5,536 bases of DNA, taken from the NCBI GenBank assembly GCA_008501545.1, contig QQUM01000151.1, positions 1 through 5,536 of the forward strand. Direction: 5' to 3'. The notes beneath the pieces were generated by a model. That model was not told where the DNA came from. It saw only the letters and a program-made list of their open reading frames with translations, and made no database searches. This document shows, one piece after another, positions 1 to 5,536 of this stretch. The stretch's first letter is position 1; each line of letters begins with the position of its first letter. This stretch comes from Calditrichota bacterium (GTDB lineage Bacteria; Zhuqueibacterota; Zhuqueibacteria; Zhuqueibacterales; Geothermadaptataceae). The position numbers and the translations under genes were made by a program.

Positions 1-1
1 A

Positions 2-913
2 ATCGATGAACATACTCTGGATGGAATACTCAAACAAGATGTCATTGAAGAATCTGACGATATAAAATATAAGTACTCAGAGACAGAAGCGGCTAGCCAA
101 ACATCAACACAAGAAACCGAGACTCAAAATACGAACGGTAAAAAGAAAAGTAAAATCCTGATTGTCGAAGATGACATCGATATGCGTGAATATATTAAAA
201 ATGAACTCGAACAAGATTATCATGTATCGCTGGCAAATGATGGCACACAAGGCATTGAGCAAGCTATAAAAATAAATCCGGATTTGATTATAAGTGATAT
301 AATGATGCCGCAGATGGATGGTATTGAATTCTGTAAAAAAATAAAAACTGATGAACGAACCAGTCATATTGCCATTATTTTATTGACCGCCCGTTCTTCG
401 CAGGAACATAAAATCGAGGGCCTGGAAACCGGGGCAGACGACTATTTGACCAAGCCCTTCTTTATCAATGAATTGCGATTAAGAATAGATAATATCATTG
501 AATCCCGTAGAAGATTAAGAGAACGATTTGGGAAGTTAATGCAAATCGAACCTTCAGAACTGCAAATTACCTCCCTCGATCAAAAATTTATTGAACGCGC
601 AATTAAAATTGTTGAAGAGAATATTAATAATCCAACATTTGGGATCGAAAAGTTTAGTCGTTTATTGGGAGTAAGCCGGGTCGGACTCTATAACAAATTG
701 AAAGTCCTGACAAATTATACGGTACAGGAATTTATATTTGTGGTGAAACTGAAACGAGCCGCTCAGTTACTCTTGAGTTCCGGAATGTCAGTTACTCAGG
801 TCTGTTATGAAGTTGGTTTTAAAGATCCATCCCATTTTAGCAAATTGTTCAAAAAACAATTCGGCGTATCCCCAAAATCGTACAAAGATGAAAATTCAAA
901 TCAGTCAAAGTAA
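2..913 (+). CDS. Hybrid two-component system regulator, C-terminal part (receiver + AraC-type DNA-binding domain), partial at 5' end
   Basis: The frame is open from the window edge to a TAA stop and gives 303 residues of a longer protein. Residues 1-16 resemble the tail that follows a histidine-kinase ATPase domain. Residues about 17-50 form an acidic, Ser/Thr/Gln-rich linker. A receiver domain follows (about 51-170), starting KILIVEDD, with acidic-pocket Asp57/Asp58, phospho-acceptor Asp99 in SDIMMP, Thr129 in LLTAR and Lys151 in TKPF, so it looks competent for phosphotransfer. Residues about 198-296 are an AraC-family double helix-turn-helix; the second half has the family signature VGFKDPSHFSKLFKKQFGVSPKSY. 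This architecture is that of hybrid two-component systems, membrane proteins that sense glycan fragments in the periplasm and activate adjacent utilisation genes from the cytoplasmic side. The ATG at 182 lies inside the receiver and is not the start. A separate response regulator is possible but unlikely, because the frame continues upstream through a linker. The likely target is the downstream operon. Confidence 0.9.
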   Translation: MDEHTLDGILKQDVIEESDDIKYKYSETEAASQTSTQETETQNTNGKKKSKILIVEDDIDMREYIKNELEQDYHVSLANDGTQGIEQAIKINPDLIISDIMMPQMDGIEFCKKIKTDERTSHIAIILLTARSSQEHKIEGLETGADDYLTKPFFINELRLRIDNIIESRRRLRERFGKLMQIEPSELQITSLDQKFIERAIKIVEENINNPTFGIEKFSRLLGVSRVGLYNKLKVLTNYTVQEFIFVVKLKRAAQLLLSSGMSVTQVCYEVGFKDPSHFSKLFKKQFGVSPKSYKDENSNQSK

Positions 914-1007
914 TGACTTGTTTTTTGTCTACTTCATGCGGCAAATAAAAAGGCCTGCCCACGCTAATAGTGCAAATCTAATCATCTCTGCACGTACAGA
1001 CCAATAA

Positions 1008-1019
1008 TTTGTATACAAA
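1008..1019. promoter_or_regulatory. Perfect 12-bp palindrome, candidate operator
   Basis: TTTGTATACAAA is a perfect inverted repeat with no spacer, lying in the region between the regulator and the DUF1080 gene. Its centre is about 37 bases upstream of the candidate -35 box, a position compatible with an activator site. No second copy was seen in the window. AraC-type outputs more often bind direct repeats, so the protein that would bind here is unknown, and an AT-rich palindrome of this length could occur by chance. Confidence 0.3.
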
Positions 1020-1050
1020 AACCAGCATAAAAATGTCCTGAAGTCGATAT

Positions 1051-1079
1051 TTGATTTCCATTTGACAAAAAAATATACT
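1051..1079 (+). promoter_or_regulatory. Candidate sigma70-like promoter for the DUF1080-oxidoreductase operon
   Basis: TTGATT (1051-1056, four of six matches to the -35 consensus) is separated by exactly 17 bases from TATACT (1074-1079, five of six matches to the -10 consensus). Transcription would start near 1086, leaving a leader of only about 12 bases that just includes the AGGA ribosome-binding site at 1088-1091. The short leader is the weak point. No good match to the Bacteroidia-type TAnnTTTG element was found in this region. Confidence 0.35.
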
Positions 1080-1097
1080 CCAAAAACAGGATGAAAT

Positions 1098-2483
1098 ATG
1101 AAGATGAAAATTATGCTCATTGGTTTGCTCATGGCTTGCAATCTGACTTATGCAGGCAGTACAGAAAACTGGACGAAATTATTTGACGGCAAAACTCTCT
1201 CAGGCTGGGAAAAACTGGATGGAACGGCAGAGTTCAAGGTCGAAGACGGTATCATTGTCGGCGTAAGTAAGCTTGGAACTCCCAATACTTTTCTGGCAAC
1301 CAGGAAAGCTTATAGCGATTTTGTTCTTGAGTATGAAATAATGATGGATGATGCATTAAATTCGGGTGTTCAGATACGAAGTAACAGCGTCCCGGATTTT
1401 CACAAGGGCAGAGTTCATGGCTATCAGATTGAAGCTGATCCGTCGAAAAGAAGCTGGAGCGGCGGAATTTATGATGAAGGCCGACGAGGCTGGCTTTATA
1501 ACCTCGAATGCAATCCACGGGCAAAGAAAGCATTTAAGCATAACGACTGGAATAAGTTTCGGATTGAGGCCATAGGAAGCAGTATTCGTGTCTGGCTCAA
1601 TGGCGTCCAGACAGCCGACCTTGTTGATGATCTGACATCGAAGGGAATTATTGCTTTACAGGTTCATAGTATCAAAAGCAAAGAACTTGAAGGAAAACAG
1701 GTTAAGTTCAGAAATATCCGCATTAACACTAAAAACCTTGGGGTAGAAAAAACGCCAATCGACAAAGATGTACCACAAATCAGTTATCTGCACAATACAT
1801 TAACCCCACGAGAAATGGCTGACGGTTGGAAACTGCTCTGGGATGGCAAAACTGCCAATGGCTGGCGTGGTGCTAAACTGGATAATTTCCCTGAGCGTGG
1901 CTGGCAGATAAAGGACGGTGTGCTGACTGTATTAAGCAGCGGCGGCGGTGAAGCGCGCAATGGCGGCGATATTGTAACAACAGAGAAATTCAAGAATTTT
2001 GTTCTGGATGTTGATTTCAAAATAACAAAGGGCGCAAATAGTGGTATTAAATATTTCGTGAACACCGGCCTGAATAAAGGTGAAGGCTCGGCTATCGGCT
2101 GCGAGTTTCAGATATTGGATGACAGGCTGCATCCGGATGCTAAAAAAGGAGTAAAAGGAAACCGCACGCTAGCATCTTTGTACGATTTGATTCCTGCAAA
2201 CGCACAAATATACGCCCCCAACGAAAAAATCCCGAAACGGGAAAACAAATACCAATGGAACAGGGCGCGGGTTGTCGTGAACGGCGATCATGTTGAACAC
2301 TATCTCAACGGTATAAAAGTAGTCGAATACAACCGCGGCACACAAATGTGGAAAGCGTTAGTGGCATACAGCAAATACAAAGTTTGGCCGAATTTTGGTG
2401 AGTTTGAAGAAGGACACATACTTCTGCAGGATCATGGTGATGAAGTTCATTTTAAAAACATTAAAATAAAAGAGGTGGATTAA
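1098..2483 (+). CDS. Exported two-domain DUF1080 protein, putative 3-keto-disaccharide (3-keto-glycoside) hydrolase
   Basis: The protein has 461 residues: an N-terminal signal, then two complete DUF1080 (3keto-disac_hyd) beta-sandwich domains joined by a linker at about 212-242. Domain 1 (about 25-210) shows [39 protein letters not shown] (122-132), [18 protein letters not shown] and FRNIRI. Domain 2 (about 243-459) shows [38 protein letters not shown] (from 387), EHYLNG (400-405), ILLQDHGD and FKNIKI. The matched order shows two homologous but divergent units. Family members cleave glycosides whose sugar was first oxidised at C3, acting with a Gfo/Idh/MocA dehydrogenase, and such a gene lies two bases downstream. 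Cleavage after TYA (residue 19) is likely; Cys14 in LMAC could instead make it a lipoprotein. The start is supported by AGGA at 1088-1091, six bases before the ATG. Substrate and activity of each domain are inferred; one domain may only bind carbohydrate. Confidence 0.88.
   Translation: MKMKIMLIGLLMACNLTYAGSTENWTKLFDGKTLSGWEKLDGTAEFKVEDGIIVGVSKLGTPNTFLATRKAYSDFVLEYEIMMDDALNSGVQIRSNSVPDFHKGRVHGYQIEADPSKRSWSGGIYDEGRRGWLYNLECNPRAKKAFKHNDWNKFRIEAIGSSIRVWLNGVQTADLVDDLTSKGIIALQVHSIKSKELEGKQVKFRNIRINTKNLGVEKTPIDKDVPQISYLHNTLTPREMADGWKLLWDGKTANGWRGAKLDNFPERGWQIKDGVLTVLSSGGGEARNGGDIVTTEKFKNFVLDVDFKITKGANSGIKYFVNTGLNKGEGSAIGCEFQILDDRLHPDAKKGVKGNRTLASLYDLIPANAQIYAPNEKIPKRENKYQWNRARVVVNGDHVEHYLNGIKVVEYNRGTQMWKALVAYSKYKVWPNFGEFEEGHILLQDHGDEVHFKNIKIKEVD
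2471..2478 (+). promoter_or_regulatory. Shine-Dalgarno site of the oxidoreductase gene
   Basis: AGAGGTGG lies inside the last codons of the DUF1080 gene, seven bases before the ATG at 2486. It sets the oxidoreductase start at 2486 rather than at the second in-frame ATG (2498), and its position within the preceding gene supports co-transcription and possible translational coupling. Confidence 0.75.
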
Positions 2484-2485
2484 TT

Positions 2486-3841
2486 ATGACAAAGAAGATG
2501 AGTAGAAGAAAATTTCTGAAAAACACCTCAATCGTTGGCGGTGGGTTGGTTCTGGGCGCGTCTTCATTAAGTGCGAAAAGTTACTCAAATATTCTTGGAG
2601 CCAACGACAGGATCAATTTTGCCGTTGCTGGTTTGCGAAGCAGAGCTTATGCGCATTTGGAAGGAATAGCCAATTGTAAAAATGCAGCATTAACACACAT
2701 CTGTGATGTTGATATGCGCTATGAGCAAAAATTCTCTGCTGATGTTAAAAAACAACTTGGTAATACTCCAAAAGCAATAAAAGATTTCAGAAAGCTGGTT
2801 GAAGACAAAGATATTGATGCCATTACCATTGCAACACCGGAACATTGGCACGCTCCGATGTCTATAATGGGTCTTCAAAATGGTAAACATATTTATGTAG
2901 AAAAACCATGTAGCCATAATCCCAGAGAAGGTGAGCTTCTCGTTGAAGCCCAAAAGAAATACGGTAAACTGGTTCAAATGGGAAATCAACAAAGATCTTC
3001 CGGGCATACAATCAAAATGATCAATAAAATAAGAAATGGTTTTATTGGGAAACCATATTATGGGAAAGCCTGGTACAGCAATAACAGAAAATCAATAGGT
3101 ATTGGAAAAGTAGTGCCTGTTCCGGAATATCTCGATTGGGAATTGTGGCAGGGACCAGCGCCGCGCGTGGAATATAAAGATAATTTTCATCCGTATAACT
3201 GGCATTGGTTTTGGAACTGGGGAACCGGTGAAACATTAAACAACGGTACGCACGAAGTAGATGTATGCCGCTGGGCATTAGGTGTTGGTTTCCCTAATAA
3301 AGTTACCTCTAATGGTGGCAGATATCATTTTTACGATGACTGGGAATTTTATGATACTCTGCATACCAGCTTTGAATATGAAGATGATAAAATGGTTACC
3401 TGGGAAGGCAAAAGCTGTAATGCGACAACATTTTATAATCGCGGTAGAGGCTCTATTATTTATGGAACAAAAGGCTCCGTGCTGATTGACCGCAGCAGTT
3501 ACATTGTATTTGATGTTGATGGCAAAATCATCGAAGAATACGATGAAAAGAAATTAGCCAAAGAAAACGGTCAAACAGCTACGACGGATTTAGTGGGAAT
3601 CGATAAGCTTACCATAGATCACTTCAAGAACTTTACCAATGGTATTCGTGAAGGTGAAAAACTTAATTCTCCAATTGACGAAGGGCACATATCAGTTGCA
3701 ATTCTTCAGTTATCCAATGTCGCATGGAAATTAGGCCGTCAACTTTATTTGAATCCTGAAAATGGACATATCCAAAAAGATTCTGAAGCAGAAAAAATGT
3801 GGTCTCGCGAATACGAACCGGGTTGGGAATTGAAAGTTTAA
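2486..3841 (+). CDS. Tat-exported Gfo/Idh/MocA family NAD(P)-dependent oxidoreductase, putative glycoside 3-dehydrogenase
   Basis: The protein has 451 residues. A twin-arginine signal comes first (SRRKFLK at 6-12, Gly/Leu-rich hydrophobic stretch 16-28, possible cleavage after SLSA at residue 30). The Rossmann domain (about 41-165) begins INFAVAGLRSRA and has Asp74 at the end of the second strand, favouring NAD over NADP. It continues with ATPEHWHAP (116-124) and the family's EKP motif (139-141), in which Lys140 is the expected catalytic lysine. The C-terminal alpha/beta domain contains GTHEVD (254-259), with His256 and Asp259 at the usual active-site positions. The nucleotide-binding loop reads G-x-R-x-x-A instead of G-x-G-x-x-G/A. 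Export by Tat implies folding with bound cofactor before translocation, as known for glucose-fructose oxidoreductase. Linkage to the DUF1080 gene suggests it makes the 3-keto-glycoside that DUF1080 cleaves; the exact sugar is unknown. It is the last gene before an intrinsic terminator. Confidence 0.9.
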   Translation: MTKKMSRRKFLKNTSIVGGGLVLGASSLSAKSYSNILGANDRINFAVAGLRSRAYAHLEGIANCKNAALTHICDVDMRYEQKFSADVKKQLGNTPKAIKDFRKLVEDKDIDAITIATPEHWHAPMSIMGLQNGKHIYVEKPCSHNPREGELLVEAQKKYGKLVQMGNQQRSSGHTIKMINKIRNGFIGKPYYGKAWYSNNRKSIGIGKVVPVPEYLDWELWQGPAPRVEYKDNFHPYNWHWFWNWGTGETLNNGTHEVDVCRWALGVGFPNKVTSNGGRYHFYDDWEFYDTLHTSFEYEDDKMVTWEGKSCNATTFYNRGRGSIIYGTKGSVLIDRSSYIVFDVDGKIIEEYDEKKLAKENGQTATTDLVGIDKLTIDHFKNFTNGIREGEKLNSPIDEGHISVAILQLSNVAWKLGRQLYLNPENGHIQKDSEAEKMWSREYEPGWELKV

Positions 3842-3866
3842 TTTTTTCTCAAGAGCTTTGAAAATC

Positions 3867-3915
3867 AAATCCCCAATGATTGAACTGTTTTCTGTGTTTT
3901 CATTGGGGATTTTTT
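3867..3915 (+). terminator. Rho-independent terminator after the oxidoreductase gene
   Basis: A perfect 13-bp inverted repeat (AAATCCCCAATGA at 3867-3879 and TCATTGGGGATTT at 3900-3912) encloses a 20-base loop and runs into six consecutive T residues (3910-3915). It starts 25 bases after the oxidoreductase stop codon and ends only about 40 bases before the fucosidase start. The long loop makes it somewhat less than ideal, so partial read-through into the fucosidase gene is possible. Confidence 0.85.
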
Positions 3916-3944
3916 ATTTGAGATCAATTTAACAATGAGATGAT

Positions 3945-3948
3945 GAGG
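3945..3948 (+). promoter_or_regulatory. Shine-Dalgarno site deciding the fucosidase start
   Basis: GAGG lies six bases before the ATG at 3955. The in-frame ATG codons at 3940 and 3943 have no purine-rich site upstream and overlap or directly abut this motif. Starting at 3955 also gives a cleaner signal peptide, with one Lys followed directly by the hydrophobic core. Confidence 0.65.
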
Positions 3949-3954
3949 TATAAA

Positions 3955-5250
3955 ATGATCAAACTAATAATTTTGTTCCTGATGATTTTCACTCCGGTTT
4001 ATAGTCAACAGAAAAACAATCCTGAACTTGTTGAAGAATTTATGGATATGGGATTTGGAATATTTATCCACTGGAGTATGGATTCGCAGTTGGGCAGCGT
4101 AATCAGCCATTCCATGGTGGGCGCATCGGAAAAGTATTTGGACAAGTACATCAATGAACTTCCCAAGACTTTTTATCCGGATAAATTCGATCCCGACGAG
4201 TGGGCCAGGTTGTTCAAAGTTGCCGGCGCCGAGTACGTTGTTTTTACCACGAAGCACCATAATGGTTTTTGTATGTGGGACACCAAAACAACAGACTTTA
4301 ACATCATGAATACACCATACGGCAAAGATATCACCGGCATGTTAGTCAAATCGTTAAGAAAATACGGGCTAAAAACAGGTTTTTATTTTTCACCGGAAGA
4401 TTTTCACTTTTTATATAAACGGGGCACATTGATTTCCCGCAAACGGGCCATGAGCCAGATAACAGAAAACAAAGAACTACTCGAATACGATAAAAAACAG
4501 GTTGCTGAACTCGTTGAAAAATACAGTCCGATCGACATTTTCTTTTTTGATTCATTCAAGAAAGGCCCGATTGTACAATATGTGCATTCGCTTGATCCAA
4601 AAATCATCGTCACCAGAGGCGAAATGGCCACACCGGAGCAGAAGATTCCTGACGGGCCTATGCCCGGTCCGTGGGAAACGTGTATGACAATGGGTACCCA
4701 GTGGCAGTATAAACCCACCAATGAGAATTATAAAAGCGGTACTGAAATCATTGAAAAATTGATTGAGATAAGAGCCAAAGGTGGGAATTTTCTTTTGAAT
4801 GTCGGACCGAAACCCAATGGCGAAATCCCCATTGAGCAAGAGGAGCGCTTGCGTGAGGTCGGGTTGTGGATGTTTGTGAATGAGGAAGCCATTAAAAATG
4901 TCCGTCTGGTTCCTTACAAAATAAATGAGGGTAAGATTTGGTTTACACAGTACCAAAAAGAAAATGCAGTCTATGCATTTTATACGGGACAAAAGGACTG
5001 GTTTAAAGGTATGAGAAGAAGTTTATTAATGGAAAGCATCAGAGCGACAGAGAAAACGACCGTTTCCACACTTGGACAAAATGATTTAGTGGTCGAATAC
5101 TGGCCCGCCAATAATCCTGAAACCAGGTTTATTCAACAGAAAAATATATTAGAAGTTTCAGTGAGCAGGGCGCATAGATTATACAATAATAAAATCTGGC
5201 CAAATCCAGTGGTTGTAAAGCTTACTGATGTTGAATTTGTTGAGAAATAA
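3955..5250 (+). CDS. Secreted GH29 family alpha-L-fucosidase
   Basis: The protein has 431 residues, with a Sec signal peptide (residues 1-17, cleavage expected after VYS). The GH29 TIM barrel follows: GIFIHW (35-40), TTKHHNGFCMWDT (98-110) with the sugar-binding His pair 101-102, DFNIMNTPYGKDI, TGFYFSPEDFH, IDIFFFDS with Asp199 as expected nucleophile, PGPWETC with Glu241, and KGGNFLLNVGP (275-285). The Asp199-Glu241 separation of 42 residues equals that of the catalytic pair Asp224/Glu266 in the Thermotoga maritima enzyme, so Glu241 is a plausible acid/base; this is inferred without alignment. Residues after about 315 form the usual C-terminal beta-sandwich. The enzyme would release alpha-linked L-fucose from glycans in the periplasm or outside the cell. 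HWS replaces the more common HWG, followed by MDSQLGSVISHS, suggesting a distinct subfamily. The gene follows a terminator and has no obvious promoter of its own. Starts at 3940 or 3943 would only add up to five residues. Confidence 0.93.
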   Translation: MIKLIILFLMIFTPVYSQQKNNPELVEEFMDMGFGIFIHWSMDSQLGSVISHSMVGASEKYLDKYINELPKTFYPDKFDPDEWARLFKVAGAEYVVFTTKHHNGFCMWDTKTTDFNIMNTPYGKDITGMLVKSLRKYGLKTGFYFSPEDFHFLYKRGTLISRKRAMSQITENKELLEYDKKQVAELVEKYSPIDIFFFDSFKKGPIVQYVHSLDPKIIVTRGEMATPEQKIPDGPMPGPWETCMTMGTQWQYKPTNENYKSGTEIIEKLIEIRAKGGNFLLNVGPKPNGEIPIEQEERLREVGLWMFVNEEAIKNVRLVPYKINEGKIWFTQYQKENAVYAFYTGQKDWFKGMRRSLLMESIRATEKTTVSTLGQNDLVVEYWPANNPETRFIQQKNILEVSVSRAHRLYNNKIWPNPVVVKLTDVEFVEK

Positions 5251-5252
5251 AC

Positions 5253-5536
5253 CTAAATAAGCGATTTTTTTAATTCCTTTAATTCCTGCTCACCCAATGG
5301 ATTGTTGTCCGCGTTTCCTCTTTTCCATTCCAGGTAACTGTTAAGCTTTGTGTGCATTTTTTTATCGAGTGGATATTTTCTGGCGAAGATATAAACGAAC
5401 ACCAACAGTACGATGGGTAAGCCGGCTACAATGACTTTAAGAGCAATTATCACTGATTCTGGTTGAACGGGTGGAGTGGCATCAGGTGTAGTTCCATCGG
5501 GTTTAATATATCCGGCAAAATCCAGAATCTGCGAAA
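5253..5536 (-). CDS. GPH-type (melibiose-carrier-like) MFS sugar:cation symporter, C-terminal fragment, partial
   Basis: The minus-strand frame is open from the right window edge to a TAG stop at 5253-5255, giving 93 residues of a carboxy terminus. It starts with SQILDFAGYIKPDG, resembling the loop after the eleventh membrane segment of GPH symporters, then a Pro/Thr-rich stretch. A hydrophobic helix (about 28-50, rich in Val/Ile/Leu) follows and would be the last transmembrane segment, ending in the typical RKYPLDKKMH motif (52-61) and a charged cytoplasmic tail. GPH carriers move mono- or oligosaccharides with Na+ or H+ across the inner membrane. The GTG at 5453 is internal and not the start, because homologous sequence continues upstream of it. 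The last codons hold a perfect 9-bp tandem repeat (TTTAATTCC twice, 5269-5286, encoding ELKELK). The gene converges on the fucosidase with a two-base gap. Another MFS subfamily cannot be fully excluded from this fragment. Confidence 0.75.
   Translation of the reverse strand, partial: SQILDFAGYIKPDGTTPDATPPVQPESVIIALKVIVAGLPIVLLVFVYIFARKYPLDKKMHTKLNSYLEWKRGNADNNPLGEQELKELKKSLI

Noticed and set aside
104..367. Open frame on the minus strand across the receiver domain
   Set aside because: It is antisense to a region with intact receiver motifs on the plus strand, and its translation has no recognisable domain.
908..934. Imperfect hairpin just after the regulator stop codon (AAGTA/TACTT and GAC/GTC)
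   Set aside because: The stem is short with a two-base bulge, and the T-run lies in the loop, not after the stem, so it does not look like an intrinsic terminator.
1062..1067. Perfect TTGACA -35 box
   Set aside because: A -10 box at the usual 16-18 base spacing would fall on the ribosome-binding site of the DUF1080 gene, and the sequence there does not resemble TATAAT. TTGATT at 1051 fits better.
1930..1960. GGC-rich stretch in the DUF1080 gene as a possible repeat or GC island
   Set aside because: It encodes a Gly-rich loop that I recognise as usual in this domain type, so protein coding explains it.
3935..3943. Two-codon upstream open frame (ATG AGA TGA) before the fucosidase
   Set aside because: It has no ribosome-binding site and is short enough to arise by chance in a stretch with several ATG triplets.
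3940..3954. Earlier in-frame ATG start codons for the fucosidase (3940 and 3943)
   Set aside because: They have no Shine-Dalgarno site upstream, whereas GAGG is well placed for the ATG at 3955, which also gives a typical signal peptide.
4552..4992. Long open frame (146 codons) on the minus strand opposite the fucosidase
   Set aside because: The plus strand here encodes conserved GH29 motifs (PGPWETC, KGGNFLLNVGP); the minus-strand product resembles nothing and has no ribosome-binding site that I can see.

Overview
The window looks like part of a carbohydrate-utilisation locus from a bacterium of the wider Bacteroidota/FCB-type diversity (candidates: Calditrichota, KSB1, Ignavibacteriota and similar). 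The base composition is moderately AT-rich. A hybrid two-component regulator with a fused AraC-type output domain, next to exported glycan enzymes, is typical of Bacteroidota-like organisms. However, clear purine-rich Shine-Dalgarno sites precede the genes (AGAGGTGG before the oxidoreductase, GAGG before the fucosidase). That is unusual for classical Bacteroidia, so a non-Bacteroidia lineage is more likely. The lineage is an inference.

Layout: (1) 2-913, plus strand, the C-terminal end of a hybrid sensor/regulator (receiver plus AraC helix-turn-helix), cut by the window edge. (2) 914-1097, a 184-base intergenic region with a candidate sigma70-like promoter and a perfect 12-bp palindrome. (3) 1098-2483, an exported protein of two different DUF1080 / 3-keto-disaccharide hydrolase domains. 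(4) 2486-3841, a Tat-exported Gfo/Idh/MocA oxidoreductase two bases downstream, evidently co-transcribed and followed by a strong intrinsic terminator (3867-3915). (5) 3955-5250, a secreted GH29 alpha-L-fucosidase. (6) 5253-5536, minus strand, the C-terminal end of a GPH-type (melibiose-carrier-like) MFS sugar symporter, convergent with the fucosidase and cut by the right edge.

Working model: the regulator senses a glycan breakdown product in the periplasm. The fucosidase removes fucose. The oxidoreductase oxidises a sugar hydroxyl (C3 by analogy with characterised systems). The DUF1080 protein then cleaves the 3-keto-glycoside, and the symporter may import released sugars. Pairing of Gfo/Idh/MocA and DUF1080 proteins is the hallmark of the oxidative 3-keto route of glycoside cleavage described in Bacteroides thetaiotaomicron. 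Its combination here with a two-domain DUF1080 fusion and a GH29 enzyme is the most interesting aspect of the window. Individual gene families are well supported by motifs; the substrate and the joint pathway are inferred. No RNA gene, CRISPR array, insertion sequence or attachment site was seen.
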